A stretch of DNA of 64,000 nt, from assembly GCA_030263805.2 (NCBI GenBank), contig CP136010.1, positions 3,797,001 through 3,861,000 on the forward strand. The letters run 5' to 3'. Source of the stretch: Pseudomonas sp. FeN3W (GTDB lineage: Bacteria > Pseudomonadota > Gammaproteobacteria > Pseudomonadales > Pseudomonadaceae). Made by a program: the position numbers and the translations under genes. Numbering within the stretch: position 1 is the stretch's first letter; every line of letters starts with the position of its first letter. Of the stretch, positions 1-8,607 are shown piece by piece. The notes under the pieces are model-generated. The model was not told the DNA's origin. It made no database searches and saw only the letters and a list, made by a program, of their open reading frames with translations.

Positions 1-25
1 CCATGGCTAAGAAGGCGAGTGCAAC

Positions 26-289
26 TCAGGTGCCGAGGCCGCCATTGCAAGGATAGATAGCGTCCACTCGTTTGATTCGGCCAATGTTTGGCGTCGTTGG
101 CCAAACGAGCGCTGGAACGGGCCGCCCTTCGCGCCACGCCGGCACGCCGAAGAACTGGCTCTCGACTCGGTAGGGCTCACCGTTCAGGCATATTCGAGCA
201 GAGCACGGGCATTGCTTGAGTACTGACGCCTCGACTGCTGCGTTCCCTGCGCTGGCGCGCTGAACGGGCGGCCAGTGATCATCGAGCGA
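26..289 (-). other. Unassigned open reading frame at left edge
   Basis: Bases 1-317 hold no gene I can name. On the minus strand a frame is open from about 289 down to a TGA at 26-28, roughly 88 codons, with a plausible composition (for example CLNGEPYRVESQFFG). There is no ATG, GTG or TTG at a sensible place and no ribosome-binding site. It could be a gene remnant, a dispersed repeat that happens to be open, or chance in GC-rich DNA. A small hairpin (GTTTGGC/GCCAAAC) lies around 90-110. Confidence 0.2.
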
Positions 290-317
290 TCACCGGCTGC
301 CATGCGCTCACGATGGC

Positions 318-1610
318 TTACTGGTTGCGCGTCACCCGCCACACCACATTGGCCAGATCGTCCGCGACGATCAGCGCACCGCTCGGGTCGACGGTCACGC
401 CCACCGGCCGGCCGCGGGTTTTGCCGTCCTCGCGGAAGCCGGTCATGAAGTCGATGGGTTCGCCTGCCGGGCGGCCATCGCGGAACGGCACGAAGACCAC
501 CTTGTAGCCGGACGGATCCTGCCGGTTCCAGCTGCCGTGCTCGCCGACGAACGCGCCTTCGGCGAACTGCTCGCCCATGACTGCCGAGGAGAAATCCAGA
601 CCCAGCGCAGCGACGTGGGCGCCGAGCGCATAGTCCGGCGTGATCGCCTGCTTGACCTTGTCCGGGTCCTGCGGGCGGACGCGGTCGTCGACGTTCTGGC
701 CCCAATAGCTGTAAGGCCAGCCATAGAAGCCGCCTTCCTGCACCGAGGTCAGGTAGTCCGGCACCAGGTCTTCGCCCAGCTCGTCGCGCTCGTTCACCAC
801 CGACCACAGCTGGTCGGTGCCGGGCAGTATCGCCAGGGCCGTGGGGTTGCGCAGGCCGGTTGCGTAGGGTTTATAGGCGCCGGTCTCGGTGTTGATCTGC
901 CAGACCATGGCGCGGTCGACCTCGGCTTCCATGCCGCGCTCGGTGATGTTGCTGTTCGAGCCGATGCCGACGTAGAGGTACTGGCCGTCGGGACTGATGG
1001 TCATCGCCTTGGTCCAGTGGTGGTTGATCTCCGAGGGCAGGTCGACGACCTTGGTCGGCGGGCCGCTGGCTTCGGTCTGGCCTTCCTCGTATTCGAAGCG
1101 CAGCAGTTCGTCCTGGTTGGCGACGTACAGATTGCCGTCGTGGAAGGCCAGCCCGTAGGGGGCGTTGAGGTCTCCAGCGAAGACGGTCTGCATTTCATAG
1201 CTGCCGTCGCCATCGGCATCTCGGAGCAGGGTCAGGCGGTTGCCGCTTTCAACCGAAGTGTTGCCCTGCGCCTTGATGTAACCGGCGATGACATCTTTCG
1301 GTTTGAGTTTGGCGGCGTTGCCGCCACGACCTTCGGCCACGAGGATGTCGCCGTTGGGCAGCACCAGGGTCTGGCGCGGGATTTTCAGATCGGTGGCGAT
1401 CGCCGTCACGCTGTAGTTCTCCGGCACCGTCGGTGTCGCATCGCCCCAAGGCGTCGGCTCGGCGATCTTCATGCTGGGCAACAGCCCACGCTCGGGTTCC
1501 GGCAGTTTGGGGTTGGCGCCGTACAGGCTGGCGGCGTCCTGCTCATCGCCACCGCAAGCGCTCAGGAACAACGCGATGGTCAGTGCGGAGAGTGCATTGG
1601 TGTGCTTCAT
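318..1610 (-). CDS. PQQ-dependent sugar dehydrogenase-like lipoprotein (sorbosone dehydrogenase family)
   Basis: Predicted periplasmic, lipid-anchored beta-propeller dehydrogenase of 430 residues. The N-terminus is a lipoprotein signal with lipobox LSAC around residue 19, so the protein should be tethered to a membrane. Family features are the repeated propeller strands, the segment YATGLRNPTALA, and late motifs GEHGSWNR and RGRPVGV typical of sorbosone/glucose-type PQQ dehydrogenases. The ATG at 1610 has an excellent GGAGGTGAGG site. The start overlaps the stop of the upstream DUF2231 gene by ATGA, so the two are translationally coupled. The sugar substrate cannot be told from sequence, and PQQ dependence is inferred from the family. 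It lies at the 3' end of a two-gene minus-strand unit. Confidence 0.8.
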   Translation of the reverse strand: MKHTNALSALTIALFLSACGGDEQDAASLYGANPKLPEPERGLLPSMKIAEPTPWGDATPTVPENYSVTAIATDLKIPRQTLVLPNGDILVAEGRGGNAAKLKPKDVIAGYIKAQGNTSVESGNRLTLLRDADGDGSYEMQTVFAGDLNAPYGLAFHDGNLYVANQDELLRFEYEEGQTEASGPPTKVVDLPSEINHHWTKAMTISPDGQYLYVGIGSNSNITERGMEAEVDRAMVWQINTETGAYKPYATGLRNPTALAILPGTDQLWSVVNERDELGEDLVPDYLTSVQEGGFYGWPYSYWGQNVDDRVRPQDPDKVKQAITPDYALGAHVAALGLDFSSAVMGEQFAEGAFVGEHGSWNRQDPSGYKVVFVPFRDGRPAGEPIDFMTGFREDGKTRGRPVGVTVDPSGALIVADDLANVVWRVTRNQ

Positions 1611-2056
1611 GCCTCACCTCCGTCACGCAGGTTGGACAGGCCGATCCACGCGACGGCGCAGGCCAGCAGCGTGACGATCACCGACAGCACCAGGCCGGTC
1701 GGCATCACTGCCCAGGCGTCCTTGGCGTGCTGCAGGGCATTGATGAAGCCGAGTACCCAGGTCGCCACGAGCAACAGCAGGTAGATCAGTGGTCGCCCCG
1801 CTCTGTGTCTGGCCTTGATCAGGTTCGCGACCGCGAACAGGATCGCCAGCCCGCAGAACACCAAGCCGCCGGCGATCAGCCAGGCGGAGAAGTTGGCCCA
1901 TTGGATCTGGAAGCTGCGAAAGTAGGCGATGTCGCTCAGCAGAGCGCCGAGGAACAACGGCACGCTTCCGGCCAGCAGCATCGAATGCAGCGGATGCGGC
2001 ACGTGGCGGGAAACGCTGTGAGTGGTTTCTGTGGTGCGATGGGTGATGACGGTCAC
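1607..2056 (-). CDS. DUF2231-family membrane protein
   Basis: Integral membrane protein of 149 residues with about four hydrophobic segments after a short polar N-terminus. The early HPLHSMLLAGSVPLFLGALLSD segment (abridged here to HPLHSMLLAGS) is typical of DUF2231. Such proteins often accompany periplasmic PQQ or heme dehydrogenases and are guessed to help pass electrons to the membrane, but no activity is established. Start is GTG at 2056 with GAGGAG six bases upstream. Its stop overlaps the ATG of the PQQ dehydrogenase gene, indicating one operon. The 378-base gap to the divergent oxygenase gene holds the latter's promoter. Confidence 0.75.
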   Translation of the reverse strand: MTVITHRTTETTHSVSRHVPHPLHSMLLAGSVPLFLGALLSDIAYFRSFQIQWANFSAWLIAGGLVFCGLAILFAVANLIKARHRAGRPLIYLLLLVATWVLGFINALQHAKDAWAVMPTGLVLSVIVTLLACAVAWIGLSNLRDGGEA

Positions 2057-2213
2057 AAGGAACTCCTCATTGCTTTCGACCAGCCCTGCGCGGCCGGATC
2101 GCTCTGAAGGTGCTTAAGAGGGGATCGTATCGTCGGGCCGTTAGTTCACTCATATCGCTGAGCGGCGTGCTGGCCTCGGCTACTGCAGCCCGCGCCCGCT
2201 TTTCGTGCCTCAC

Positions 2214-2228
2214 GCACAAACCAAGTGC
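2214..2228 (+). promoter_or_regulatory. NtrC-like enhancer palindrome
   Basis: GCACA-AACCA-AGTGC is a 15-base inverted repeat matching the NtrC consensus GCACC-N5-GGTGC in its GCAC/GTGC arms. Its centre (about 2221) lies roughly 109 bases upstream of the transcription start predicted from the sigma-54 site at 2304, the usual enhancer distance. Binding by NtrC is inferred. Confidence 0.5.
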
Positions 2229-2303
2229 TCCAAACCGGACCATTTGATCCGTTTTGCTCTGACCAAAATGCTAAGTCACTGATCCATAAGCGAATCGATC
2301 CGG

Positions 2304-2319
2304 TGGCACGCTTTCTGCT
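2304..2319 (+). promoter_or_regulatory. Sigma-54 promoter of the oxygenase/ABC operon
   Basis: TGGCACGCTTTCTGCT matches the -24/-12 consensus TGGCACG-N4-TTGCW at all but one defined base and has the invariant GG-N10-GC spacing (GG 2305-2306, GC 2317-2318). Predicted start near 2330 leaves a leader of about 105 bases before the ATG at 2435. Confidence 0.75.
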
Positions 2320-2434
2320 CTCTTCTCGGCAGCCGCCCGTGTGCAACGGGCGACGGCTTCGCACATACAGAGAAGCGCCCGCACCATCGGCGACGCGCTC
2401 AGGTTTCAGCCTTGCGTCAGAGGAGTGCGTCACC

Positions 2435-3445
2435 ATGACTCTGCAATACGTTCCCATCATCGACCTGGCGCCGTATTTCGACGGCACGCCGGAGAGCAAG
2501 GCCGAGGTGGCCAGGGCCGTCGACCAGGCCTGTCGCGACATCGGTTTCCTGGTCATCACCAATCACCGGATTCCCGCCGAACTCATCGAGCGCGTGTCGC
2601 GGCTGACCCGCCGGTTCTTCGCCTTGCCGTTGCCGGAAAAGCGCAAGGTCGACCGGCCCAGCCCGGAAATGGTGCGTGGCTACAGCGCGGTGGCCGAGGA
2701 AAGCCTGTCGTATTCCATGGAGGAGGCGGCCCCCGGCGATCTGAAGGAATCCTTCTCCATCGGCCCCAGCGACGTGCCACCCGATGACTACTACCACTGC
2801 GCCGCCGCCGGTCCGCATTTCGCGCCGAACGTCTGGCCCAGCGGCATCGAGGGCTTCGAGCAGGCCTATCGCGAATACTTCGCCGCCATGAGCGAGCTGG
2901 CGCAGTCGCTGATGCGTATCTTCGCCCTGGCGCTGGAGCTGCCGGAGACCTTCTTCGACGACAAGATCGACCGGCACATCAGCATGTTCCGCAGCCTCAG
3001 CTACCCGGACGTGAAGGGCGAGGTCGAGCCCGGGCAGATGCGCGCCAGCGCCCATACCGACTACGGCAGCCTGACCATCGTCAAGCCGGACAACGCCCTG
3101 GGCGGCCTGCAGGCGCGCAACCGCCAGGGCGAGTGGGTCGAGGTGCCCTACGTGGAGAACGGCTTCGCGGTGAACATCGGCGACCTGATGATGCAGTGGA
3201 CCAACGACCAGTGGATCTCCACCCTGCACCGGGTGGTCAACCCGCCGCAGGACAGCCCGGTGGACAATGGCCGGCAGTCGCTGGTGTTCTTCCATCAGCC
3301 CAACTACGACGCATTGATCGAATGCCTGCCGGGCTGCTGCAGCGTGAACAATCCGCCACGCCATGCGCCGGTCACCTCTGGCGACAACCTGCTCTCCAAG
3401 TTCGTCAAGCAGACCACCTTCGGCAAGGGCCTGGAGGTCGCATGA
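2435..3445 (+). CDS. Fe(II)/2-oxoglutarate-dependent oxygenase (isopenicillin N synthase-like)
   Basis: Soluble enzyme of 336 residues in the isopenicillin N synthase-like 2-oxoglutarate oxygenase family. The N-terminal DIOX_N part has VPIIDLAPYF. The jelly-roll core carries the iron facial triad H207-x-D209 (AHTDYG) and H265 (TLHRVV), and R280-x-S282 (RQS) for 2-oxoglutarate. The ATG at 2435 is chosen because AGGAG lies ten bases upstream and homology begins there; the open frame extends back to 2225 without a plausible site. It is first in an operon with a VOC protein (ATGA overlap) and a BMP-type ABC importer, under a sigma-54 promoter, so it probably hydroxylates or opens a nitrogenous substrate brought in by that importer. 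The substrate is unknown. Confidence 0.85.
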   Translation: MTLQYVPIIDLAPYFDGTPESKAEVARAVDQACRDIGFLVITNHRIPAELIERVSRLTRRFFALPLPEKRKVDRPSPEMVRGYSAVAEESLSYSMEEAAPGDLKESFSIGPSDVPPDDYYHCAAAGPHFAPNVWPSGIEGFEQAYREYFAAMSELAQSLMRIFALALELPETFFDDKIDRHISMFRSLSYPDVKGEVEPGQMRASAHTDYGSLTIVKPDNALGGLQARNRQGEWVEVPYVENGFAVNIGDLMMQWTNDQWISTLHRVVNPPQDSPVDNGRQSLVFFHQPNYDALIECLPGCCSVNNPPRHAPVTSGDNLLSKFVKQTTFGKGLEVA

Positions 3446-3828
3446 ACACGCTGTCCTACGTCAATGTCTTCGCCCGCGACATCGAGGCCCTGAGCGGCTT
3501 CTATCGTGAGCTGTTCGGCTTTCGCGACATCCCCGAGATCGCCTCGCCGATCTTTCGTGGCCTGGACACCGGCAAGAGCTGCATCGGTTTCAACGCGCCG
3601 GATGCCTACGAACTGCTGCAGCTGGAGGACTTCGCCGACACCCGCGGCTGCAAGTTCCTGCTCAACATCGACGTCGAGTCGAAGGACGAGGTCGAGCGTC
3701 TGGTGCCCATCGCCGTCGCCATGGGCGCGCGGCTGATCAAGACGCCCTACGAAACCTATTACCACTGGTATCAGGCGGTGCTGCTGGACCCGGAAGACAA
3801 CGTGTTTCGCATCAACCACATGCTTTGA
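3442..3828 (+). CDS. VOC-family (glyoxalase/dioxygenase superfamily) protein
   Basis: Small cytoplasmic protein of 128 residues with the paired beta-alpha-beta-beta-beta fold of the vicinal oxygen chelate superfamily. It begins with YVNVFARDIEALSGFY and ends with the typical LLDPEDNVFRINH strand. The start ATG overlaps the stop of the upstream oxygenase gene by ATGA. VOC members include lyases, isomerases, ring-cleaving dioxygenases and binding proteins, and the metal ligands here are not diagnostic. The tight coupling suggests it acts on the oxygenase product. Confident as a VOC protein, unknown as to reaction. Confidence 0.75.
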   Translation: MNTLSYVNVFARDIEALSGFYRELFGFRDIPEIASPIFRGLDTGKSCIGFNAPDAYELLQLEDFADTRGCKFLLNIDVESKDEVERLVPIAVAMGARLIKTPYETYYHWYQAVLLDPEDNVFRINHML

Positions 3829-3854
3829 CGTGCCAACCCTCAGGAAGACCAAAA

Positions 3855-4958
3855 ATGCTCAAACAGATGAAACGGACCTTGTGTGCGGCGGTGGCTCTCG
3901 GCCTGGCGACGACTGTCGGCGTCGCCGCGGCGCAGGAAGGCCAGGGGCTGACCCTCGATAAACCGGCGAAGATCGCCATGCTCTACATCAGCCCGCGCAA
4001 CGATGGCGGCTGGACCCAGGCTTTCGACGAGGCGCGGCAGAAGCTGGAAAGCGAGCTCGATACCAAGATCCAGTACGTCGAGAGCGTGCCGGAAAACGCT
4101 TCCTCGATCCGCCCGGCGGTGGACCGGCTGATCCAGCGCGGCGCCAACGTCATCATCGGCACCGCCTTCGGCTATTCGGACACCTTCAAGGAACTGGCCG
4201 ACAAATACCCGCAGGTGGCCTTCCTCAATGGCTCGGGCACCACCAACGGCGCCAACCTCGAATCCTTCTACGGCCGCACCTACGAGAGCCAGTACCTGTG
4301 CGGCATGGCCGCCGGCGCGGCGTCGAAGACCGGTAAGCTCGGCTTCGTCGCCGCCAACCCCTTCGGCCAGGTGAACTGGACCATCAACGCCTTCGCCCTC
4401 GGCGCCCAGGCGATCAACCCGGACGCCACCGTCACCGTGGTCTACACCGGCGCCTGGAACGACCCGGTCAAGGAACGCGCCGCGGCCATGGCGCTGATCG
4501 ACTCTGGCGCCGACGTACTCGGCCAGCACGTCGACAGCCCGACGCCGCAGATCGTCGCCCAGGAGCGCGGTGTGCACGGCACCGGCCACCACCGCGACAT
4601 GCGCGAGTTCGCTCCTGAAGCCACCGTCTGTTCCTCGGTCTGGGTCTGGGACAGGTTCCTCGCGCCTGAGCTGAAGAAGATCAGCGCCGGCAACTGGGTG
4701 CCACCGGAAAACGGCGCGCTGCTGTCCATGGCCGAAGGCGGCACCGACGCGGCCTGCTGCGGCCCGGCGGTTTCCGAGGCGGACCAGGCCAAGATCATGG
4801 CCGCGCGCGAAGAACTGCTCAAAGGCGAGAAGCAGATCTACGCCGGCCCGATGCTCGACCGCGACGGCACCGAGCGCATCGCAGCCGGTGAAGTGATGGC
4901 CGACCCGGCGCTGTGGCAGATGGACTGGTTCGTCAAGGGAGTGATTACTCAGCAATGA
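3855..4958 (+). CDS. BMP-family ABC transporter substrate-binding protein
   Basis: Periplasmic solute-binding protein of 367 residues in the basic membrane protein (BMP/PnrA/Med) family, whose characterised members bind nucleosides or related compounds. The signal peptide is MLKQMKRTLCAAVALGLATT with an AAAQ cleavage region. The mature protein starts with KIAMLYISPRNDGGWTQAFD, the usual BMP opening, and later has GTAFGYSD and ESQYLCGMAAG. The ATG at 3855 follows AGGAAG; the 30-base in-frame extension upstream is not needed. It lies between the VOC gene and the ATPase gene, whose ATG overlaps its TGA. The ligand is inferred to be a purine, pyrimidine or derivative. Confidence 0.85.
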   Translation: MLKQMKRTLCAAVALGLATTVGVAAAQEGQGLTLDKPAKIAMLYISPRNDGGWTQAFDEARQKLESELDTKIQYVESVPENASSIRPAVDRLIQRGANVIIGTAFGYSDTFKELADKYPQVAFLNGSGTTNGANLESFYGRTYESQYLCGMAAGAASKTGKLGFVAANPFGQVNWTINAFALGAQAINPDATVTVVYTGAWNDPVKERAAAMALIDSGADVLGQHVDSPTPQIVAQERGVHGTGHHRDMREFAPEATVCSSVWVWDRFLAPELKKISAGNWVPPENGALLSMAEGGTDAACCGPAVSEADQAKIMAAREELLKGEKQIYAGPMLDRDGTERIAAGEVMADPALWQMDWFVKGVITQQ

Positions 4959-6529
4959 GCAACCTCAACGCGATCCAGCTTTCCGGGGTCAGCAAGTCGT
5001 TCGACGGCTTCATGGCCCTGTCCCAGGCGGATTTCACCGCCAAGTGGGGCGAGGTGCATGCGCTGCTCGGCGAGAACGGTGCGGGCAAGTCGTCGCTGAT
5101 GAACATCGCTGCCGGCCTCTACGCACCGGAAAGCGGATCGCTGTTGATCAATGACAACGCGGTGCGGCTCAGCGGCCCGCGGGATGCCAGCCGCTACCAC
5201 ATCGGCATGGTTCACCAGCATTTCAAGCTGGTTAAGCCCTTCACCGTGGCCGAGAACATCCAGTTGGCCCTGCCTGAGGGACCGGGCAATCACGTCTTCG
5301 CTGGCAGTCACCGGCAGCGTCTGGCGGCTTTGGAGCAGCGAATCAGCGACAAGGCAGCAGAACTGGGTTTCAGCATCGACCCGCGCAAGATCACCGAATC
5401 GCTGTCGGTGGCCGAGCAGCAGCGGGTGGAAATCCTCAAGGTGCTGCTGGCCGGTGCGCGCATCCTGATCCTCGACGAGCCGACGGCGGTGCTCACCGAC
5501 CAGGAGGCCGAGCGCCTGCTGCAGACGGTGCGCGCCTTCGCCCGCCAGGGCGCGGCGGTGATTCTGGTCACGCACAAGATGAGCGACGTCAAGCGCTTCG
5601 CCGACCGCGTCACGGTGATGCGTGGTGGGCGCACTATCCAGACCCTCGATCCGCAGACGGTCTCGGTGTCCGAGCTGGTGCGCCTGACCGTAGGCGAGTC
5701 CGCGCCGGCCAGCGAATACCAGCCGGCGATACCGGGCGAGGTGCGCTTGCAGGTGTCTGATCTGCGTTCGCGCAGTGGCGGGCACGGCGCGCTCAACGGC
5801 GTGACGCTGAGCCTGCGCGCCGGCGAGATCTACGGCATCGCCGGGGTCGGCGGCAACGGCCAGGGCGAACTGGCCAATGTGCTGATGGGCCTGCCGGAGC
5901 CCTGCGCAGGTTCGTTGGAATTGTCTGGTTTTGGCGACCTGCGCCGGGCCAGCCCTGAACAGCGCCGGGAGCTGCGCATCGCTTCCATTCCTGCCGACCG
6001 CTATGGCACGGCGCTGGCCGGCGAGTTGTCGGTGGCGGAGAACTTTGCCGTCGGGCAGATTCACAGCGATCGTTATGGCTCGTTCTTCAAGCTGCGGCGC
6101 AAGCGCCTGGAGGCCGATGCCGCCGAGGCGGTGGCAGGGTTCGATGTGCAGGGCGTGCGTTCGCTGAAACAGAAGGCGGCGCTGCTCTCTGGCGGCAATG
6201 CGCAGAAGCTGGTGATCGCCCGCGAGTTCTCCCGCGACCCGCAACTGGTGCTGGTGCACAGCCCCAGCCGCGGCCTCGATGTGCGTGCCACTGCCGCCGT
6301 GCATGCACGCCTGCGTGCCGCCCGGGATGCCGGCGCGGCGGTGCTGGTGATCAGCGAAGACCTCGACGAAGTGCTGGCTCTGGCCGATCGCATCGGCGTG
6401 ATGAATGCCGGGCGCATCGTCGCCGAGTTCGGCCGATCGGCGGATCGGCAGGACATCGGCAGGGCCATGGTCAGTCACGACGAGCAGATCCACGCAGAGC
6501 CAACAGCTGAAGGGGCAAACCATGAATGA
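4955..6529 (+). CDS. ABC transporter ATP-binding protein, double-cassette (BMP/nucleoside type)
   Basis: Cytoplasmic ATPase of 524 residues with two fused nucleotide-binding domains, as in nucleoside and ribose importers. The first has a normal Walker A (GENGAGKS) and Walker B (LILDEPTAVLT) but a degenerate signature, LSVAEQQR. The second has a degenerate Walker A (GVGGNGQGE), a good signature (LSGGNAQK) and a degenerate Walker B (VLVHSPSRGLD). The complementary degeneracy is normal for this family, where one composite ATP site does the work. The ATG at 4955 overlaps the previous stop, and the 3' end overlaps the first permease by eight bases, so the importer genes are co-translated. Confidence 0.88.
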   Translation: MSNLNAIQLSGVSKSFDGFMALSQADFTAKWGEVHALLGENGAGKSSLMNIAAGLYAPESGSLLINDNAVRLSGPRDASRYHIGMVHQHFKLVKPFTVAENIQLALPEGPGNHVFAGSHRQRLAALEQRISDKAAELGFSIDPRKITESLSVAEQQRVEILKVLLAGARILILDEPTAVLTDQEAERLLQTVRAFARQGAAVILVTHKMSDVKRFADRVTVMRGGRTIQTLDPQTVSVSELVRLTVGESAPASEYQPAIPGEVRLQVSDLRSRSGGHGALNGVTLSLRAGEIYGIAGVGGNGQGELANVLMGLPEPCAGSLELSGFGDLRRASPEQRRELRIASIPADRYGTALAGELSVAENFAVGQIHSDRYGSFFKLRRKRLEADAAEAVAGFDVQGVRSLKQKAALLSGGNAQKLVIAREFSRDPQLVLVHSPSRGLDVRATAAVHARLRAARDAGAAVLVISEDLDEVLALADRIGVMNAGRIVAEFGRSADRQDIGRAMVSHDEQIHAEPTAEGANHE

Positions 6530-7658
6530 ACAGGTACGCCCGATGATGCTCGAGCAGGCCAGGCAGGCGGCGAAACAGGCCAAGCCGCCATTGCTGTCGC
6601 GACGCTATGCGCTGGAAATCCGCCAGCAACTGGCCTGGCATTGGCAGGCGCTGATCATTGGCCTGGCGCTGTTGCTGGGGCTGGGTATTTCCGCCGCCAT
6701 CCTGATCGCCGCGGGGGTGCCGCCCGGCGAACTACTCAACGAGTTCGTCATCCTCACGGTATTCGATGCGCAGAGTTTGAAGGCGGTCTTGTTTCAGGCC
6801 TCGCCGATGATTCTCGTCGGCCTGGCCGGTTGCATGGCCTTTCGTGCCAAGTTCTGGAACCTGGGTCTGGAAGGCCAGATGATCTGGGGGGCCATCGGTG
6901 CCACCGCCATCTCGCTGTTCGAGATCGGCCCGCAGGCCCTGCGCCTGCCGCTGATGCTGGCTGCGGCGATGCTCTGTGGCCTCGCCTGGGCATTGGCGCC
7001 GGTGCTGCTCAAGCTGCGCCTGAAGGTCAACGAGATCATCTCGACGCTGATGCTCAACTACCTGGCGATCAACTTCCTGCTGCACCTGCTCTACGGCAGT
7101 TGGAAGGACCCGAAGAGCTCGTTTCCCTACTCGCCGCAGTTCCAGCCGTTCGAGCGGCTGCCCGAGCTGTTCGACGGCATCAGCGCGGCGGTGCCGCTGG
7201 CGCTGGTCGTCGCGCTGCTGGCGCTGTGGTTCCTCGGTATTTCTCGCGCCGGGCTGTACCTGCGCTTCGTCGATGCCAATCCAAGGGTGGCGAGCGCGGT
7301 CGGCGTGCCGGTGCAGAAGATGATCATCGGCACGGTGCTGATTTCCGGCGCCATGGCCGGGATTGCCGGGTTTCTCGTCACCGCGGGCCAGGAGGGGCGG
7401 CTGACCCAGTCGTTCTACCAGGGCTACGGCTTCTCCGGCATCCTCATCGCCTTCCTCGCGCGCAACAACCCGATCGCCGCGCTGGTGGTGGCGCTGCTGA
7501 TGGCGATGCTGTTCGTCGCCGGGCGCAGCCTGCAGGTGTTCTATCAGATCCCGTTTTCCATGGTGCAGCTGATCCAGGCGATCCTGGTGATCTGCGTCGC
7601 CTCGTCGGATTTCTTCATCCGCCACCGTATCCGCCGCGTTCAGGGAGGCGAAAGCTGA
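6522..7658 (+). CDS. ABC transporter permease (BPD_transp_2/LivM type), first subunit
   Basis: Inner-membrane permease of 378 residues with a cytoplasmic N-terminal tail of about 45 residues and eight to ten hydrophobic segments. The segment GLEGQMIWGAIGATA is the hallmark of nucleoside/BMP-type permeases, and SGAMAGIAGF and FSGILIAFLARNNP are conserved loops. The ATG at 6522 lies inside the end of the ATPase gene (eight-base overlap) after AAGGGG. With the second permease it forms the membrane channel of the importer. Confidence 0.85.
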   Translation: MNEQVRPMMLEQARQAAKQAKPPLLSRRYALEIRQQLAWHWQALIIGLALLLGLGISAAILIAAGVPPGELLNEFVILTVFDAQSLKAVLFQASPMILVGLAGCMAFRAKFWNLGLEGQMIWGAIGATAISLFEIGPQALRLPLMLAAAMLCGLAWALAPVLLKLRLKVNEIISTLMLNYLAINFLLHLLYGSWKDPKSSFPYSPQFQPFERLPELFDGISAAVPLALVVALLALWFLGISRAGLYLRFVDANPRVASAVGVPVQKMIIGTVLISGAMAGIAGFLVTAGQEGRLTQSFYQGYGFSGILIAFLARNNPIAALVVALLMAMLFVAGRSLQVFYQIPFSMVQLIQAILVICVASSDFFIRHRIRRVQGGES

Positions 7659-8584
7659 TGGACATGATCGCCAACTGGCTGGGCAACACCCCGGATTTCG
7701 CCGTGCCCTTCGCCCTGGCGGCGCTGGGGCTGATCCTCACCGAACGCGCCGGGGTGCTGGCGCTCGGCGCCGAAGGATTGATGCTGGTCGGCGCCTTGGC
7801 CGGCATCGGCGCGCAGCTGGCGTTCGGCAGCCACGGCACGTCGCTGTTGCTGGCGATGGGCGCGGCAGCGGTGGTCTCGCTGCTGTTCGCGCTGATGGTG
7901 CTGGTGCTGCGCATCAACCAGGTGATCGCGGGCCTGGCGCTGGTGTTCTTCTGTCAGGGCCTGACCGGGCTGCTCGGCACGCTGCTGGACTGGACCAACA
8001 AGCCGGTCAAGGGGCTGAGTTCCATAGAACTCTGGCCGCTGTCGGAGCTGCCGCTACTCGGTAAGCTCTTCGTGCAGAACCCGCTGGTGTTCATGACGCC
8101 GCTGATCGTGCTCGCCGTGGTCTGGCTGCTCACCCGTACCACCACCGGCCTGCGTTTGCGCGCGGTGGGCGAGAACCCGCAGGCGGCGGATGCGGCGGGG
8201 ATTTCCGTGCTCGGCTACCGGCTGGCGGCGATCCTCGCCGGTTCGGCGCTGATCGGCCTGGCCGGCGGCTATATCTCGCTGCTCAGCACCAAGCTGTGGA
8301 TCGCCGACATGACCGGCGGACGCGGCTGGATCGCCGTGGCGCTGGTGATCTTCGCCCGCTGGTCGCCATGGAAGGCGCTGGCCGGGGCGCTGCTGTTCGG
8401 CTGCATCGAGGCGCTGATCCCGCAGCTGGCCGCCGCCGGCGTGCGCCTGCCGCAGTATTTCGTGCTGATGACGCCCTACGCGGTGACCCTGGCGGTGATG
8501 ATCTGGGTCGCCAGCGGCAAGAGCGTTTCCGGCAGTCAGCCAGGCGCGCTCGGCATTCCCTTTATCCGCGAGGAGCGTCGCTGA
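7658..8584 (+). CDS. ABC transporter permease (BPD_transp_2 type), second subunit
   Basis: Inner-membrane permease of 308 residues with about eight to nine transmembrane segments, paralogous to its upstream neighbour. It has LTERAGVLALGAEGLMLVGA near the start, the usual second-permease signature, and GGRGWIAVALVIFARWSP near the end. The ATG at 7658 shares one base with the upstream stop and follows AGGGAGG. This is the last gene of the operon. A short GC stem follows at 8591-8607 before the convergent hypothetical gene. Confidence 0.85.
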   Translation: MDMIANWLGNTPDFAVPFALAALGLILTERAGVLALGAEGLMLVGALAGIGAQLAFGSHGTSLLLAMGAAAVVSLLFALMVLVLRINQVIAGLALVFFCQGLTGLLGTLLDWTNKPVKGLSSIELWPLSELPLLGKLFVQNPLVFMTPLIVLAVVWLLTRTTTGLRLRAVGENPQAADAAGISVLGYRLAAILAGSALIGLAGGYISLLSTKLWIADMTGGRGWIAVALVIFARWSPWKALAGALLFGCIEALIPQLAAAGVRLPQYFVLMTPYAVTLAVMIWVASGKSVSGSQPGALGIPFIREERR

Positions 8585-8590
8585 GGGCCG

Positions 8591-8607
8591 CGGCGCTTAT
8601 TGCGCCG
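8591..8607. terminator. Possible bidirectional stem-loop terminator
   Basis: CGGCGC-TTATT-GCGCCG lies between two convergent genes and includes the stop codon of the minus-strand one. There is no strong T-tract, so intrinsic termination is only possible. Confidence 0.35.

Noticed and set aside
4949..6583. 544-codon minus-strand frame
   Set aside because: Antisense to the double ABC ATPase, whose Walker and signature motifs are clear on the plus strand.
6641..7657. Long in-frame extension upstream of the second permease start
   Set aside because: The extension is an out-of-frame reading of the first permease gene. A good ribosome site and the conserved start place the second permease at 7658.
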